Shown in pieces: positions 28,317-37,232 of a stretch of DNA of 64,000 bases. The DNA comes from Edaphocola flava (GTDB lineage: Bacteria > Bacteroidota > Bacteroidia > Chitinophagales > Chitinophagaceae). Position 1 is the first letter of the stretch. Each line of letters opens with the position of its first letter. A program made the position numbers and the translations under genes. The notes beneath the pieces were generated by a model that worked only from the letters and a program-made list of their open reading frames with translations, ran no database searches and was not told the DNA's origin. The stretch covers positions 705,910 through 769,909 of the forward strand of contig NZ_SAIQ01000002.1 in NCBI RefSeq assembly GCF_004118155.1, in the 5' to 3' direction.

Positions 28317-28371
28317 TTATAAAATTATAATGGCCTGCAATTTTTTTTTGCAGGCCATTATAATTTTATAA
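28317..28371 (-). terminator. Long perfect hairpin after acyl-CoA dehydrogenase
   Basis: A 24-bp perfect stem (28317-28340 with 28348-28371) and a T7 loop begin 12 nt beyond the stop at 28383. The core TGGCCTGCAA is flanked by an A+T-rich lower stem. Confidence 0.88.
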
Positions 28372-28382
28372 ACTTGTTGTGT

Positions 28383-29558
28383 TTATTTGAATGCGCTTAA
28401 ACCGGTTACATCTTGTCCGGTAATCAGCAGATGGATGTCATGTGTACCTTCGTAAGTAATTACAGACTCCAGGTTCATCGAGTGGCGCATAATGCTATAC
28501 TCACCAGTGATACCCATACCACCTAAGATCTGGCGTGCTTCGCGGGCAATGTTGATGGCAACATCACAGCTGTTGCGTTTAGCCATAGAGATTTGCGCCG
28601 GTGTTGCACGACCTTCATTTCTCAGCTGGCCTAAGCGCCATACCAGTAACTGACCTTTAGTGATTTCAGTAATCATCTCAGCCAGTTTCTTTTGTGTCAG
28701 TTGGAAGCCACCGATAGGGCGGTCAAACTGTATACGTTGCTGCGAATAACGCAGTGCTGTATCATAACAGTCCATACCGGCACCCAGGGCACCCCAGGCA
28801 ATACCAAAGCGTGCGCTGGACAGACAGCCCAAAGGACCTTTCAGCCCTTGTACGCCAGGCAGGATATTTTCTTTAGGAACTTTTACATTATCAAATACCA
28901 GTTCTCCGGTAGCAGAAGCACGTAAGCTCCATTTGCCATGTGTTTCCGGAGTAGTGAAGCCTTCCATACCGCGCTCAACAATCAGACCCTGGATCTTGCC
29001 TTGCGGGTTTCTTGCCCATACTACAGCGATATCTGCAAATGGTGCATTGGAGATCCACATTTTAGAACCATTCAGGATCACGTGACTGCCCGCATCGGTA
29101 AAGTTGGTCAGCATACCGGCAGGATTAGAACCAAAATCAGGCTCGGTAAGCCCGAAACAGCCCATCATTTCACCAGAAGCCAGTTTAGGTAAGTATTTTT
29201 TCTTTTGCTCTTCAGAACCGTAGGTGTAGATCGGATACATAACCAGTGACCCTTGTACAGAAGCAGTAGAACGAACGCCGGAGTCACCACGCTCCAGTTC
29301 CTGCATCATAATACCGTAGGTCATATAATCCAGTCCGGGACCACCATACTCTTCCGGTACAAACGGACCAAAACAACCTTGCTCACCCAGGCCTTTAATG
29401 ATCTGGCTTGGAAATGCAGCACGTTGCGCATAATCTTCAATTATTGGGGAGATATCTTTCTTTACAAATGCCCTTACCGAATCGCGAATTACTTTTTGTT
29501 CATCGGTTAAAAACTCGTCTAATAAATAATAATCCGGATGTTGATACAGATCTTGCAT
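28383..29558 (-). CDS. Acyl-CoA dehydrogenase, glutaryl-CoA dehydrogenase-like
   Basis: The protein has 391 residues from the ATG at 29558. It is a FAD-dependent enzyme of the acyl-CoA dehydrogenase fold. Two blocks point to the glutaryl-CoA dehydrogenase branch: TASVQGSLVMYPI, which carries the arginine-led substrate loop in that branch, and the catalytic glutamate in YEGTHDIHLLITG. The enzyme would oxidise and decarboxylate glutaryl-CoA from Lys/Trp breakdown to crotonyl-CoA. The specific substrate is an inference from these motifs. A -7 box TAACTTTG lies at 29589-29596 and a strong terminator follows. Confidence 0.88.
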   Translation of the reverse strand: MQDLYQHPDYYLLDEFLTDEQKVIRDSVRAFVKKDISPIIEDYAQRAAFPSQIIKGLGEQGCFGPFVPEEYGGPGLDYMTYGIMMQELERGDSGVRSTASVQGSLVMYPIYTYGSEEQKKKYLPKLASGEMMGCFGLTEPDFGSNPAGMLTNFTDAGSHVILNGSKMWISNAPFADIAVVWARNPQGKIQGLIVERGMEGFTTPETHGKWSLRASATGELVFDNVKVPKENILPGVQGLKGPLGCLSSARFGIAWGALGAGMDCYDTALRYSQQRIQFDRPIGGFQLTQKKLAEMITEITKGQLLVWRLGQLRNEGRATPAQISMAKRNSCDVAINIAREARQILGGMGITGEYSIMRHSMNLESVITYEGTHDIHLLITGQDVTGLSAFK

Positions 29559-29588
29559 ATTGATTTTGAGATTTTTTTGAAATTCGGA

Positions 29589-29596
29589 CAAAGTTA
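29589..29596 (-). promoter_or_regulatory. -7 element TAACTTTG for the acyl-CoA dehydrogenase
   Basis: It is an exact TAnnTTTG match on the minus strand, 30 nt before the ATG. No clear TTTG partner upstream. Confidence 0.5.
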
Positions 29597-29688
29597 ATGT
29601 TTTGGATTGATCTACGCTTCATTTTTCAAAGAATCTTATTTGTGGCAGTTATAGTCTTTTTTAACAAGGTAATGTCTGCAAATTGTGT

Positions 29689-29696
29689 TAATTTTG
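29689..29696 (+). promoter_or_regulatory. Candidate -7 element for rpoD, in a 304-bp gene gap
   Basis: TAATTTTG lies about 200 nt before the rpoD ATG. The gap 29592-29895 otherwise shows only a 14-codon open frame starting at 29713, which I do not call a gene. Confidence 0.4.
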
Positions 29697-29895
29697 CGCC
29701 GCCAAGGTAAACATGACAGTCGGATGCCGTTCCGGTACGATTTTTGAGGTGTATTAAATGTATGTACAAACAAACATTTAACATATTAATTTCATATGAA
29801 AGCTTTGAAATGTATCGTTAGGATTGTATGTTTATCCCGGAATTGCAGGAGACAATGTGCGGGCGTTTTACTTCTAAAAATATCTATTATATAAT

Positions 29896-30753
29896 ATGAG
29901 ACAACTCAAGATTGCAACCCAGATTACGAACAGAGATTCGCAGGCCGTTGAGAAATATCTTCAGGAGATCAGTCGTATTTCGATGATCACTCCGGAAGAG
30001 GAGACTATACTGGCCCAAAAGATCCACATGGGGGATCAGCGTGCTCTGGAGAAGCTGGTGAAAGCCAACTTACGTTTTGTAGTATCGGTTGCGAAACAAT
30101 ATCAACACCAGGGTCTTTCTTTAAGTGATCTGATCAATGAAGGTAACCTGGGTTTGATCAAAGCGGCACAACGTTTCGATGAGACCAAGGGCTTTAAATT
30201 CATTTCTTATGCGGTATGGTGGATTCGTCAGAGCATCCTGCAGGCATTAGCAGAGCAGGGACGTCTGGTACGTCTGCCTCAAAATAAAATTGGTACTTAT
30301 AACAAAGCCAACAAAGCATATATTGCTTTCGAACAGGAACATGAGCGCGAACCAAGCACAGAAGAGCTGGCCAGCATCCTGGAAATGAGCGAAACAGAGA
30401 TTGCAAATATCTTCAGCAGCAACAGCCGCCACACCTCACTGGATGCGCCGGTACATGAAGCCGAAGATGTGGCTATGGGTGACCTGCTGGAAGGCAGCAG
30501 CGATACCGATGATGATGTAATGAAAGATTCTCTGAAAGCAGAGATTCAGCGCATCTTAAAATCATTAAGTGTTCGTGAAGCCGAAATCATCTCTTCTTAC
30601 TTCGGACTGGAAGGCGATAATGGCCCGACAATCGAAGAAATCGGTAAAAAATACGACCTTACTAAAGAGCGTATCCGCCAGATCAAAGAAAGAGCGATCA
30701 AACGCCTGCAAAAAGCGCGTTACAGCGGATCCTTGAAATCTTATTTAGGTTAA
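29896..30753 (+). CDS. rpoD: Primary RNA polymerase sigma factor (RpoD/SigA)
   Basis: The protein has 285 residues, the short primary sigma typical of Bacteroidota, which lacks a large region 1.1 and non-conserved region. Visible parts are region 1.2 (AVEKYLQEISRI), region 2 (LRFVVSVAKQYQ, DLINEGNLGLIKA, FISYAVWWIRQSI), region 3 and region 4.2 (TIEEIGKKYDLTKERIRQIKERA). It directs core polymerase to the TTTG/TAnnTTTG promoters seen across this window. It forms a single gene with a long leader and a strong terminator. Confidence 0.97.
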   Translation: MRQLKIATQITNRDSQAVEKYLQEISRISMITPEEETILAQKIHMGDQRALEKLVKANLRFVVSVAKQYQHQGLSLSDLINEGNLGLIKAAQRFDETKGFKFISYAVWWIRQSILQALAEQGRLVRLPQNKIGTYNKANKAYIAFEQEHEREPSTEELASILEMSETEIANIFSSNSRHTSLDAPVHEAEDVAMGDLLEGSSDTDDDVMKDSLKAEIQRILKSLSVREAEIISSYFGLEGDNGPTIEEIGKKYDLTKERIRQIKERAIKRLQKARYSGSLKSYLG

Positions 30754-30773
30754 TAAGAACGAATAACCTAAGC

Positions 30774-30813
30774 AAAAAAGAAAGCGTGGTATATATACCA
30801 CGCTTTCTTTTTT
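30774..30813 (+). terminator. Terminator after rpoD
   Basis: A perfect 18-bp stem (30774-30791 with 30796-30813) with A and T runs has a TATA loop. Confidence 0.9.
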
Positions 30814-30875
30814 TATAACTAAAGTAAGTATCTTATTCTGGCAACACCTGCCTGAACCGGTGCTGTTACGCCTTC

Positions 30876-31382
30876 TTAGCGGTTAGGATTAGTCGCATTG
30901 ACATAATCCCATACCTTATCCTTATTAGCGGAAAATGTAAGGGTATTTATCGCTTTGAAGTACATTCCCTTGTCTACACAATTGGCATAAGCACTTTTCA
31001 ATAAATCTACCTTACCATCTTCAAAGCTGAACCGCTTGCTGATGGCAGCAATCTGATCAGAAGACAGGTAATTATTGCTGCTGATGAATATGGCCATACG
31101 CAGTTTGTCCTTGTCAAACGCCTGTTTATTGATCTCTGTCAGTGCATCGGCAAAATCCATGTCACTCATGGCAAATCTGGTATTAACAGGACGTCCGCCA
31201 CACAGGCAATTACCGTTACATGGTCTGCCGTATTGCGCATCCGGATTAGGACGGCTACTATGGTCTGGACGATTCTGATTGCCATAATCAGGACGATTCT
31301 GGTTGCGGTTATTCTGCTGTGCATTCATGGTGCCTGTCCATAAGAGTAGGGCGGCAAGAGGTAGTAAGGCTCTTTTCATCAT
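30876..31382 (-). CDS. Exported DUF4476-domain protein
   Basis: The protein has 168 residues with a signal peptide (ALLPLAALLLWTGTMNA). A low-complexity Asn/Gln/Arg/Pro-rich stretch with repeated RPDYGNQN and RPDHSS units covers about 22-50. A short CNGNCLCGG cysteine cluster follows. The C-terminal 95 residues match the helical DUF4476 domain (MSDMDFADALTEI, LSSDQIAAISKRF, FEDGKVDLLKSAY). The family's function is unknown. It is a lone gene facing rpoD. Confidence 0.82.
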   Translation of the reverse strand: MMKRALLPLAALLLWTGTMNAQQNNRNQNRPDYGNQNRPDHSSRPNPDAQYGRPCNGNCLCGGRPVNTRFAMSDMDFADALTEINKQAFDKDKLRMAIFISSNNYLSSDQIAAISKRFSFEDGKVDLLKSAYANCVDKGMYFKAINTLTFSANKDKVWDYVNATNPNR

Positions 31383-31460
31383 TGTATGTTATTATTTAGG
31401 GGTTGAGTATTCAGGTTGCAATATTAAGACACCGGGTGGAGATAAAAGTTTATTGCAATA

Positions 31461-31495
31461 AAAAAAAGTTCAGGATTTTTTCCTGAACTTTTTTT
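31461..31495 (-). terminator. Terminator after ftsH
   Basis: A perfect 15-bp stem AAAAAAAGTTCAGGA with its complement has a T5 loop and lies 17 nt beyond the ftsH stop. Confidence 0.88.
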
Positions 31496-31512
31496 TATAA
31501 TGTATTGATTAC

Positions 31513-33537
31513 TTATGCATTAAAGGTAACCGGATCAATTGCCGGAGGGGCAGTATTACCATTTTCCGGGAAGAACGGGGTGTCCTGCGGATCTTCAAAT
31601 GGTCTCTGGCCGATCAGGCGCTCCAGGTCATCTTTATATAAGACTTCTTTTTTCAATAATTCTTCAGCAACCAGTTCTACTTCTCTGCGTTTTTCAGAAA
31701 GTAATGCCTTAGCTCTCAGGTATGCCTTGTCTGACAATAGTTTTACTTCCTGGTCGATGATCTTGCCGGTCTCTTCACTATAAGGCTTCTGGAAGCTACC
31801 TTCGCTTTGCGGATCATAGAAAGAGATATTACCGATCTTGTCATTCATACCATAGATACTGACCATAGCATAGGCAGTACGGGTCACTTGTTGCAGATCA
31901 CTCAATGCACCTGTAGAGATTTTACCAAAGAAGATTTCTTCGCTGGCACGACCACCAAGGGTCATACACATATCATCTTCCAGTTCCTGTGTCAAGGTCA
32001 GGTATTTCTCTTTAGGCAGGTATTGTGCAAAGCCCAGTGCAGCGGTACCTCTCGGTACGATGGTAACTTTTACCAGTGGGTGTGCATGCTCCAGGAACCA
32101 TCCTGCTACGGCATGACCCGCTTCGTGATAAGCAATTACTTTTTTCTCTTCTGGTTGAATGATCTTGTTTTTCTTTTCCAGACCACCGATGATACGGTCA
32201 ATTGCATCATTGAAGTCCTTCATATCTACCTCTGTCTTACCATTACGGGCAGCGATCAGGGCAGCTTCATTACACACATTCGCAATGTCTGCACCCGCAA
32301 AACCAGGCGTCTGGATGGCCAGTTTCTGCACATCAAGGTTAGCTGATTTTTTGATCGGGGTCAGATGCACCTGGAATATTTTTTCTCTTCCTTTAGCATC
32401 TGGCAGGTCGATAGAGATCTGACGGTCGAAACGACCCGGACGTAATAAAGCCGCATCCAGTACATCTGGTCTGTTGGTCGCTGCAAGGATAATGATACCA
32501 CTATCTCCGCTAAAGCCATCCATTTCTACCAGCATCTGGTTCAGCGTATTTTCACGCTCATCATTACTCATTACCGCATTCTTGCCTCTTGCACGGCCTA
32601 TCGCATCAATCTCATCGATAAATACGATACAAGGTGCTTTTTCGCGAGCCTGTTTAAATAAGTCTCTTACACGACTGGCACCTACACCTACGAACATCTC
32701 TACGAAATCGGAACCCGACATAGAGAAGAACGGTACCTGCGCTTCACCGGCAACAGCTTTAGCCAGCAGGGTTTTACCCGTTCCCGGAGGGCCTACAAGC
32801 AGGGCTCCTTTGGGAATTTTACCACCGAGATTTGTATATTTTTTAGGATTTTTCAGGAAATCTACGATCTCCATGATCTCCACTTTTGCTTCGTCCAGTC
32901 CGGCAACATCATTGAAGGTGATATTAACCATAGTCCCTTTTTCAAACAGCTGTGCTTTAGACTTACCGATGTTGAAGATACCACCACCTGCAGGACCTGC
33001 GCCACCGCTGCTCATTTTACGGAACATGATCAGTATACCGATCAGTACGATTGCCGGCAGGATCAGTTGTGTAAGGAAAGCAAAAGGATTGCCTCTGTCT
33101 TCCAGGAAAACCGGTACTTCAGGTTTGTTTTCAGCTTTCAGCTGTTTCATAACCTCCTGGTAATTGTCATTAAAGACCTCGTATTTACCAATATTGAAGG
33201 CAAAATCAAATGCGCCGTCCTTATTGGACATCAGCATATCATAGCGATCATTGCGTTTCGGTTTCTCTTTCGCCCAGTCTTTCAGGAAAACCTCGGCTAC
33301 CTGGTTGTTTACAATAACAACTTTATCGACTTTATTCTGCAGCAGAAATTCGTTCTGGAATTGCAGGAAAGAAATTTCTTTATTCTTTCCGCCACCAAGA
33401 CTGATAAACTGCATACCGATTATAATCGCTAAAATAATGCCATAAATCCAGTAGAAAGAGGTCTTAGGTTTTTTGCCCTGATTGTTATTATTCATCCCCG
33501 GCTGTTGCGGGGTCTTCTTATTATTAAGCTCGTCCAT
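31513..33537 (-). CDS. ftsH: ATP-dependent zinc metalloprotease FtsH
   Basis: The protein has 674 residues, the usual length. A basic Asn/Gln-rich N-terminus precedes the first membrane segment (about 29-47), an extracytoplasmic domain and the second segment (about 155-172). The AAA+ domain has Walker A GPPGTGKT (249-256), Walker B IVFIDEID and the second region of homology. The protease domain has HEAGH at 471-475. FtsH is an inner-membrane hexamer that degrades membrane and short-lived regulatory proteins. It lies 48 nt after rsfS, so they form an operon. Confidence 0.97.
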   Translation of the reverse strand: MDELNNKKTPQQPGMNNNNQGKKPKTSFYWIYGIILAIIIGMQFISLGGGKNKEISFLQFQNEFLLQNKVDKVVIVNNQVAEVFLKDWAKEKPKRNDRYDMLMSNKDGAFDFAFNIGKYEVFNDNYQEVMKQLKAENKPEVPVFLEDRGNPFAFLTQLILPAIVLIGILIMFRKMSSGGAGPAGGGIFNIGKSKAQLFEKGTMVNITFNDVAGLDEAKVEIMEIVDFLKNPKKYTNLGGKIPKGALLVGPPGTGKTLLAKAVAGEAQVPFFSMSGSDFVEMFVGVGASRVRDLFKQAREKAPCIVFIDEIDAIGRARGKNAVMSNDERENTLNQMLVEMDGFSGDSGIIILAATNRPDVLDAALLRPGRFDRQISIDLPDAKGREKIFQVHLTPIKKSANLDVQKLAIQTPGFAGADIANVCNEAALIAARNGKTEVDMKDFNDAIDRIIGGLEKKNKIIQPEEKKVIAYHEAGHAVAGWFLEHAHPLVKVTIVPRGTAALGFAQYLPKEKYLTLTQELEDDMCMTLGGRASEEIFFGKISTGALSDLQQVTRTAYAMVSIYGMNDKIGNISFYDPQSEGSFQKPYSEETGKIIDQEVKLLSDKAYLRAKALLSEKRREVELVAEELLKKEVLYKDDLERLIGQRPFEDPQDTPFFPENGNTAPPAIDPVTFNA

Positions 33538-33585
33538 TGTCTGTTTTGTATTAGTAATAGGGAGGCCATGACGTGTTTCGTATGG

Positions 33586-33993
33586 CTATGGGTGCTCCTG
33601 CTTTTCAGCATCCAGCCACAGACTTTCGATATCGTAGAATTTGCGTTCTTCCGTCTGGAATACGTGTACCACAATATTTACATAGTCTACCAGGGTCCAT
33701 TGCTGTCCTGGCTCTGCATGGTAAGGTTTTTCGCCGCATTCTTTGCGTACTTCTTCTTCAATGTGCTGCGCAATGGCTTTCACCTGAATGTGTGTCTGCG
33801 CATCACAGACAATGAAAAAGTCCGCTACCGCTTCTTCGATATTACGCAGATCGAGTGAAACGATACGTTCTCCTTTCTTGTCCTCAATGGCCGAAATGAT
33901 AGTTTTGAAAATGGCGCTGTCCCGGGTTACTCTTTGTTGTGCTTTTCTTACTACAGCTTTTTTGTCTGCCGCACCTGATTGATTATTGTCCAA
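33586..33993 (-). CDS. rsfS: Ribosomal silencing factor RsfS, TTG start
   Basis: The protein has 135 residues with the RsfS/YbeB/iojap core: IISAIEDKKGERIVSLDLR, ADFFIVCDAQTHIQVKAIA and WTLVDYVNIVVHVF. RsfS binds ribosomal protein uL14 and blocks joining of the subunits in starvation. The reading frame contains no methionine codon before the core, and the only plausible start is TTG at 33993. It heads an operon with ftsH and is divergent from birA, whose start is also TTG, with only 40 bp between them. Confidence 0.93.
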   Translation of the reverse strand: MDNNQSGAADKKAVVRKAQQRVTRDSAIFKTIISAIEDKKGERIVSLDLRNIEEAVADFFIVCDAQTHIQVKAIAQHIEEEVRKECGEKPYHAEPGQQWTLVDYVNIVVHVFQTEERKFYDIESLWLDAEKQEHP

Positions 33994-34033
33994 TACTAGT
34001 TTATAAATTGAAAATTAAAAATCTAATTTTATA

Positions 34034-34825
34034 TTGCGTCCAAAATTAAGAAATCTTTTGGCAATTAACACTGTTAAAGCTTATCCAAATTGGTTGCATT
34101 ATTTACCTACAGTAGATAGTACCAATATCTATGCCACAAGACTGGCAGAGGACGGATTGGCACATCATGGCGAAGTCGTATGGGCACTGGATCAGACGCA
34201 GGGCAGGGGACAAAGAGGCAAGCAATGGGACACCCGGCCCGGAGAAAATGTCATGATGAGCCTGATAGTACAGCCCACAGGGGCACTGACCCGCTCACCC
34301 GCTCACCTCAATATGATGGTGGCTGCAACCATTGCGCGCTATTTTGAAGCCATCGGTAAAAACTGGACAGTGCATATTAAGTGGCCCAATGACATTTATG
34401 TCAATGACAAAAAGGCAGTAGGGATTCTGATCGAAAATGTATTCCGTGGCATGCAATGGACCAATGCTGTGATCGGTATTGGCATCAATGTAAACCAGAC
34501 CAACTTCAACCCGGAGCTGACAAGGGCAACCTCTCTCAAAGCAGAATCGGGCAAGGAGTACGACCTTTTTGAGATCATCAATGACCTGCGCAGTGGCCTG
34601 CTCAATGAACTGATCTATTATAAACCAGAATTATTTAAACATACTTTACAGCAGTACAATCAATTCCTGTACAAAAGAGGCGAGGAAGTGCGTTTTACTC
34701 ATATGCCGGACGGGACTGTATTTACAGCAAGGATAATTGCGGTAAGCGGCGATGGTACGCTGATCCTGGAGCAGGAGGATGGTATGCATACCTATCCCTT
34801 TGGTAGTTTACAATGGCATTTGTAA
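34034..34825 (+). CDS. birA: Biotin--[acetyl-CoA-carboxylase] ligase BirA, TTG start
   Basis: The protein has up to 263 residues. It activates biotin as biotinyl-AMP and attaches it to the carboxylase carrier protein. Visible motifs are VDSTNIYA near the N-terminus, the biotin/AMP loop QTQGRGQRGKQW, KWPNDIYV with the catalytic lysine region, and GIGINVNQ. There is no N-terminal helix-turn-helix, so it is the non-regulatory form. No ATG precedes the core; TTG at 34034 or TTG at 34058 must start it. Confidence 0.93.
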   Translation: MRPKLRNLLAINTVKAYPNWLHYLPTVDSTNIYATRLAEDGLAHHGEVVWALDQTQGRGQRGKQWDTRPGENVMMSLIVQPTGALTRSPAHLNMMVAATIARYFEAIGKNWTVHIKWPNDIYVNDKKAVGILIENVFRGMQWTNAVIGIGINVNQTNFNPELTRATSLKAESGKEYDLFEIINDLRSGLLNELIYYKPELFKHTLQQYNQFLYKRGEEVRFTHMPDGTVFTARIIAVSGDGTLILEQEDGMHTYPFGSLQWHL

Positions 34826-34847
34826 GCAGTGTGTAATCTGCGCAAGC

Positions 34848-34882
34848 TTTGCGGCCAATGCCGAAAAAATTAAATACTTTTG
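34848..34882 (+). promoter_or_regulatory. Promoter of the lptE unit
   Basis: TTTG at 34848-34851, 23 nt, then TACTTTTG at 34875-34882, ten bases before the lptE ATG. The spacing is at the long end. Confidence 0.5.
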
Positions 34883-34891
34883 CATAATCGT

Positions 34892-35404
34892 ATGAAGAAC
34901 TGCATCAAAAACATTGCACTGATTCTAATGGCCTGCTTTTTCTGGCTTGGGTGTAAAGTATATTCTTTTACCGGCGCAAGCATTGCCGGTAAGACCATGA
35001 ATGTGCAGAATCTCCAGAACAATTCGGCCAATGTGGTGCCTACACTAAGCCCTACACTGACCGATAAGATCAGGAGTCGTATTCTCTCCCAGACTGGTCT
35101 GGCACCGGTTCAGGGCCTTAATGCCGACTATGAGCTGAGTGGTGCAATAACGGGTTACAATGTAACGATTTCCGGTCTGGGTAGCGCTCAGCAGGCACAG
35201 GCCTCGCAGAACCGCCTGACCATTACGGTACAGATAGAGTTTAAAAACAAGCTGGATCCTAAGGCGAGCTTTAAGCAATCATTCAGCCGCTTTGCAGATT
35301 TTGGAGCGAACCAACAATTACAATCGGTAGAGAACAAACTTATAGAAGACATCGGAAACCAACTGGCTGATGATATCTTTAATAAGGCTTTTGTAAACTG
35401 GTAA
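34892..35404 (+). CDS. lptE: LptE-family outer-membrane lipoprotein
   Basis: The protein has 170 residues from the ATG at 34892. The lipoprotein signal ends in FWLGC. The mature part has the LptE pattern seen in Bacteroidota: TLSPTLTDKIRSRILSQTGL, then a repeated beta motif around YELSGAITGYNV and LTITVQIEF, and a C-terminal helix. LptE plugs the LptD barrel that inserts lipopolysaccharide into the outer membrane. The gene neighbourhood with secG downstream is common in the phylum. The family call is good; membership rests on pattern recognition. Confidence 0.82.
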   Translation: MKNCIKNIALILMACFFWLGCKVYSFTGASIAGKTMNVQNLQNNSANVVPTLSPTLTDKIRSRILSQTGLAPVQGLNADYELSGAITGYNVTISGLGSAQQAQASQNRLTITVQIEFKNKLDPKASFKQSFSRFADFGANQQLQSVENKLIEDIGNQLADDIFNKAFVNW

Positions 35405-35416
35405 ACATTTTTCATT

Positions 35417-36262
35417 TTGATCTCAGGAACACAAATACACCATTGGCTGCAACAGCCCGATTTACTGCTACAGGAAGATAATACTGCTTTGAAAAAACTG
35501 GAGCAGGATTATCCTTATTTTTCCCTGGCACCTTTAATGGCACATTACCAGCAATTGGGCAATGTAGTGAATCGCGATCTGCTGGAGATCTATGGTTATA
35601 ATCCCGTGGTTTTTCATTACTGGAAAGATAAAGAAGAGACCTGGGCCTCACTCATCAGCCAGGAGGTAGCAGATGCGCCGGAAGCAGTGACGGAAACGGT
35701 CATTGAAGAGCCTCTTGTGGCAGATAATGTTATTGCAGAAGAAGATTTCTTTACGCATGAACTGACCTTTGATGCCCCTACTGTGGACTATTTTGCCAAG
35801 CAGGGTATTGATGTATCTACAGACCTTCCCGAAAAAGAAGATCTGGACGAAATGACTTTTCCGCATATTGATGCACAGGAAGGCGATGAAGAAGATGTAG
35901 ATAAATCTTTATTGGTGGTGATGAGTTTTGCAGAATGGTTACAGTTCCTGCAGCATAAAACCCGCCACGAGCAACAGGAAGAGCAGGAGAAGAGTGCACT
36001 GAAAGCCATGTGGCAGAGACAGAAACTGGCCGAGGCACTGGAAGAAGAAAGTGATGAAATACCGGCTTCTGTATTCGAAATGGCGGTCAATTCTATATCC
36101 CGTGAAGATGGCGTGGTCAGCGAATCTATGGCTATTGTTTATGCCAAACAGGGCAAGATCAGGGAATCGATCGAAATGTATCAAAAATTATGTTTGAAAA
36201 ATCCAGATAAAAGTGTTTATTTTGCTCAGAAAATAGAAAATTTACAAAAAGAATTAAAATAA
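35417..36262 (+). CDS. Cytoplasmic protein of unknown function, TPR-like C-terminus, TTG start
   Basis: The protein has 281 residues, is highly acidic in the middle (about 85-165), and has a Glu/Gln-rich helical stretch (RHEQQEEQEKSAL). The C-terminal 45 residues read as a single TPR-like unit (AIVYAKQGKIRESIEMYQKL). It starts at TTG 12 nt after the lptE stop and ends one base before secG, so translation coupling within an operon is likely. I recognise no family. Proteins at this spot in other Bacteroidota are usually annotated only as hypothetical. Confidence 0.8.
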   Translation: MISGTQIHHWLQQPDLLLQEDNTALKKLEQDYPYFSLAPLMAHYQQLGNVVNRDLLEIYGYNPVVFHYWKDKEETWASLISQEVADAPEAVTETVIEEPLVADNVIAEEDFFTHELTFDAPTVDYFAKQGIDVSTDLPEKEDLDEMTFPHIDAQEGDEEDVDKSLLVVMSFAEWLQFLQHKTRHEQQEEQEKSALKAMWQRQKLAEALEEESDEIPASVFEMAVNSISREDGVVSESMAIVYAKQGKIRESIEMYQKLCLKNPDKSVYFAQKIENLQKELK

Positions 36263-36263
36263 A

Positions 36264-36578
36264 ATGACTAGCCTTTATATCATATTAATCATCGTAGCAT
36301 GTGCTGTATTAGCATTCTTCATTCTGATCCAGAAGCCTAAAGGAGGCGGTCTTTCCGGTTCTTTCGGTAGTGTAGGTACCCAGGTTATGGGTGTACAGAA
36401 GTCTGGTGATGTAATGGAAAAAGGGACTTGGTACACTGCAACAGCAATTATGTTACTGTGCATCTTATCTACATTCTCTCTGGGTATCGGACAGAACAAA
36501 CCTTCTGCTAAAGAGCAGCAACAACAGCAACAACAACAAGCTCCTGCTAAAAATCAGCAAGCTCCTGCACAGCAATAA
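36264..36578 (+). CDS. secG: Preprotein translocase subunit SecG
   Basis: The protein has 104 residues. Two membrane segments (about 4-22 and 57-75) flank the conserved IQKPKGGGLSGSFG cytoplasmic loop. SecG assists SecYE in protein export. The C-terminal tail is a Gln-rich low-complexity stretch encoded by CAA/CAG repeats, then alternating APAKNQQAPAQQ. It is the last gene of the lptE unit, with a terminator 26 nt after the stop. Confidence 0.93.
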   Translation: MTSLYIILIIVACAVLAFFILIQKPKGGGLSGSFGSVGTQVMGVQKSGDVMEKGTWYTATAIMLLCILSTFSLGIGQNKPSAKEQQQQQQQQAPAKNQQAPAQQ

Positions 36579-36603
36579 TTTTTGCCTGCAATATAAAATA
36601 TTT

Positions 36604-36627
36604 AAAGGCCGCATATTTGCGGCCTTT
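36604..36627 (+). terminator. Terminator after secG
   Basis: A perfect 10-bp stem AAAGGCCGCA with its complement and a 4-nt loop is followed by T residues. Confidence 0.85.
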
Positions 36628-36689
36628 TCCTTTGTATACAGCCGTATTCATATTAAGTAAACTGGCTATCCGCATATAGTAACCTTTTT

Positions 36690-37085
36690 TCTTCGTCCTT
36701 TTGTCCGGCAACAAAAGGAACAAAAATGCCTTTGTTTTCATCAAGGCGATTGCATAGCACCGCCATTTTGTACCGTTGCGTGCATTGATCGTCTGAGCTT
36801 AACGTGTGATTCGTTCGGTGCTCAACGATCGCAGCTCCAACCAAAATGGCTATCGCTGTGATGAAAACAATAAGCGATCCGTACAAGTACAGATCGCTTA
36901 GAAAGGCCTTATAAATCCGGCGTTCATAAAATCATTGGCTCGGTCGATAGAGTTGCAAACCACTGTCTGAACGAAGTGAGTCTGGTTTGCGACCGACCGA
37001 CACATTGATTTTTAGCCAGGGATTTATACAGCCTTGATTTTTTGGCGGTACCTTTTGCATCAAGGCAAAAGGTAGCAATAGCTAT
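36690..37085. repeat. Gene-free region with nested imperfect palindromes (repeat element)
   Basis: The 654-bp gap 36579-37232 has no credible gene. Arms 36732-36743 and 36859-36870 are perfect 12-bp complements, and 36762-36770 pairs with 36842-36850, so 36732-36870 folds on itself. Further hairpins lie at 36871-36900 (TAAGCGATC arms) and 36955-36990 (GCAAACCA arms). The left end shares a 48-bp stretch with 38473-38520. It resembles the dispersed intergenic repeats of Bacteroidota. Confidence 0.65.
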
Positions 37086-37158
37086 ATAGGCTACTAAATC
37101 ATAATGCTAGACTTTGTTTCCTTTAAACGGATACTCAATTTACTTAATAGGAATCTGC

Positions 37159-37188
37159 TTTGATTTTAATACAAAAGAATTATCTTTG
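37159..37188 (+). promoter_or_regulatory. Promoter of acyl-CoA dehydrogenase gene
   Basis: TTTG at 37159-37162, 18 nt, TATCTTTG at 37181-37188; 44 nt before the ATG. Confidence 0.78.
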
Positions 37189-37232
37189 TCGCGTCAAAAA
37201 AGACGCTTACATTTTTTAAACAAAATTACTTT

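Noticed and set aside
29713..29757. 14-codon leader peptide before rpoD
   Set aside because: It is short, has no regulatory codon run, and its ATG context is unremarkable.
36264..36578. Gln-rich repeat at the SecG C-terminus as a phase-variable tract
   Set aside because: The tract mixes CAA and CAG codons in triplet units; length change would stay in frame and not switch expression.
36547..36886. Short open frames after secG on the minus strand
   Set aside because: They lie in palindromic repeat sequence and show no conserved protein features.
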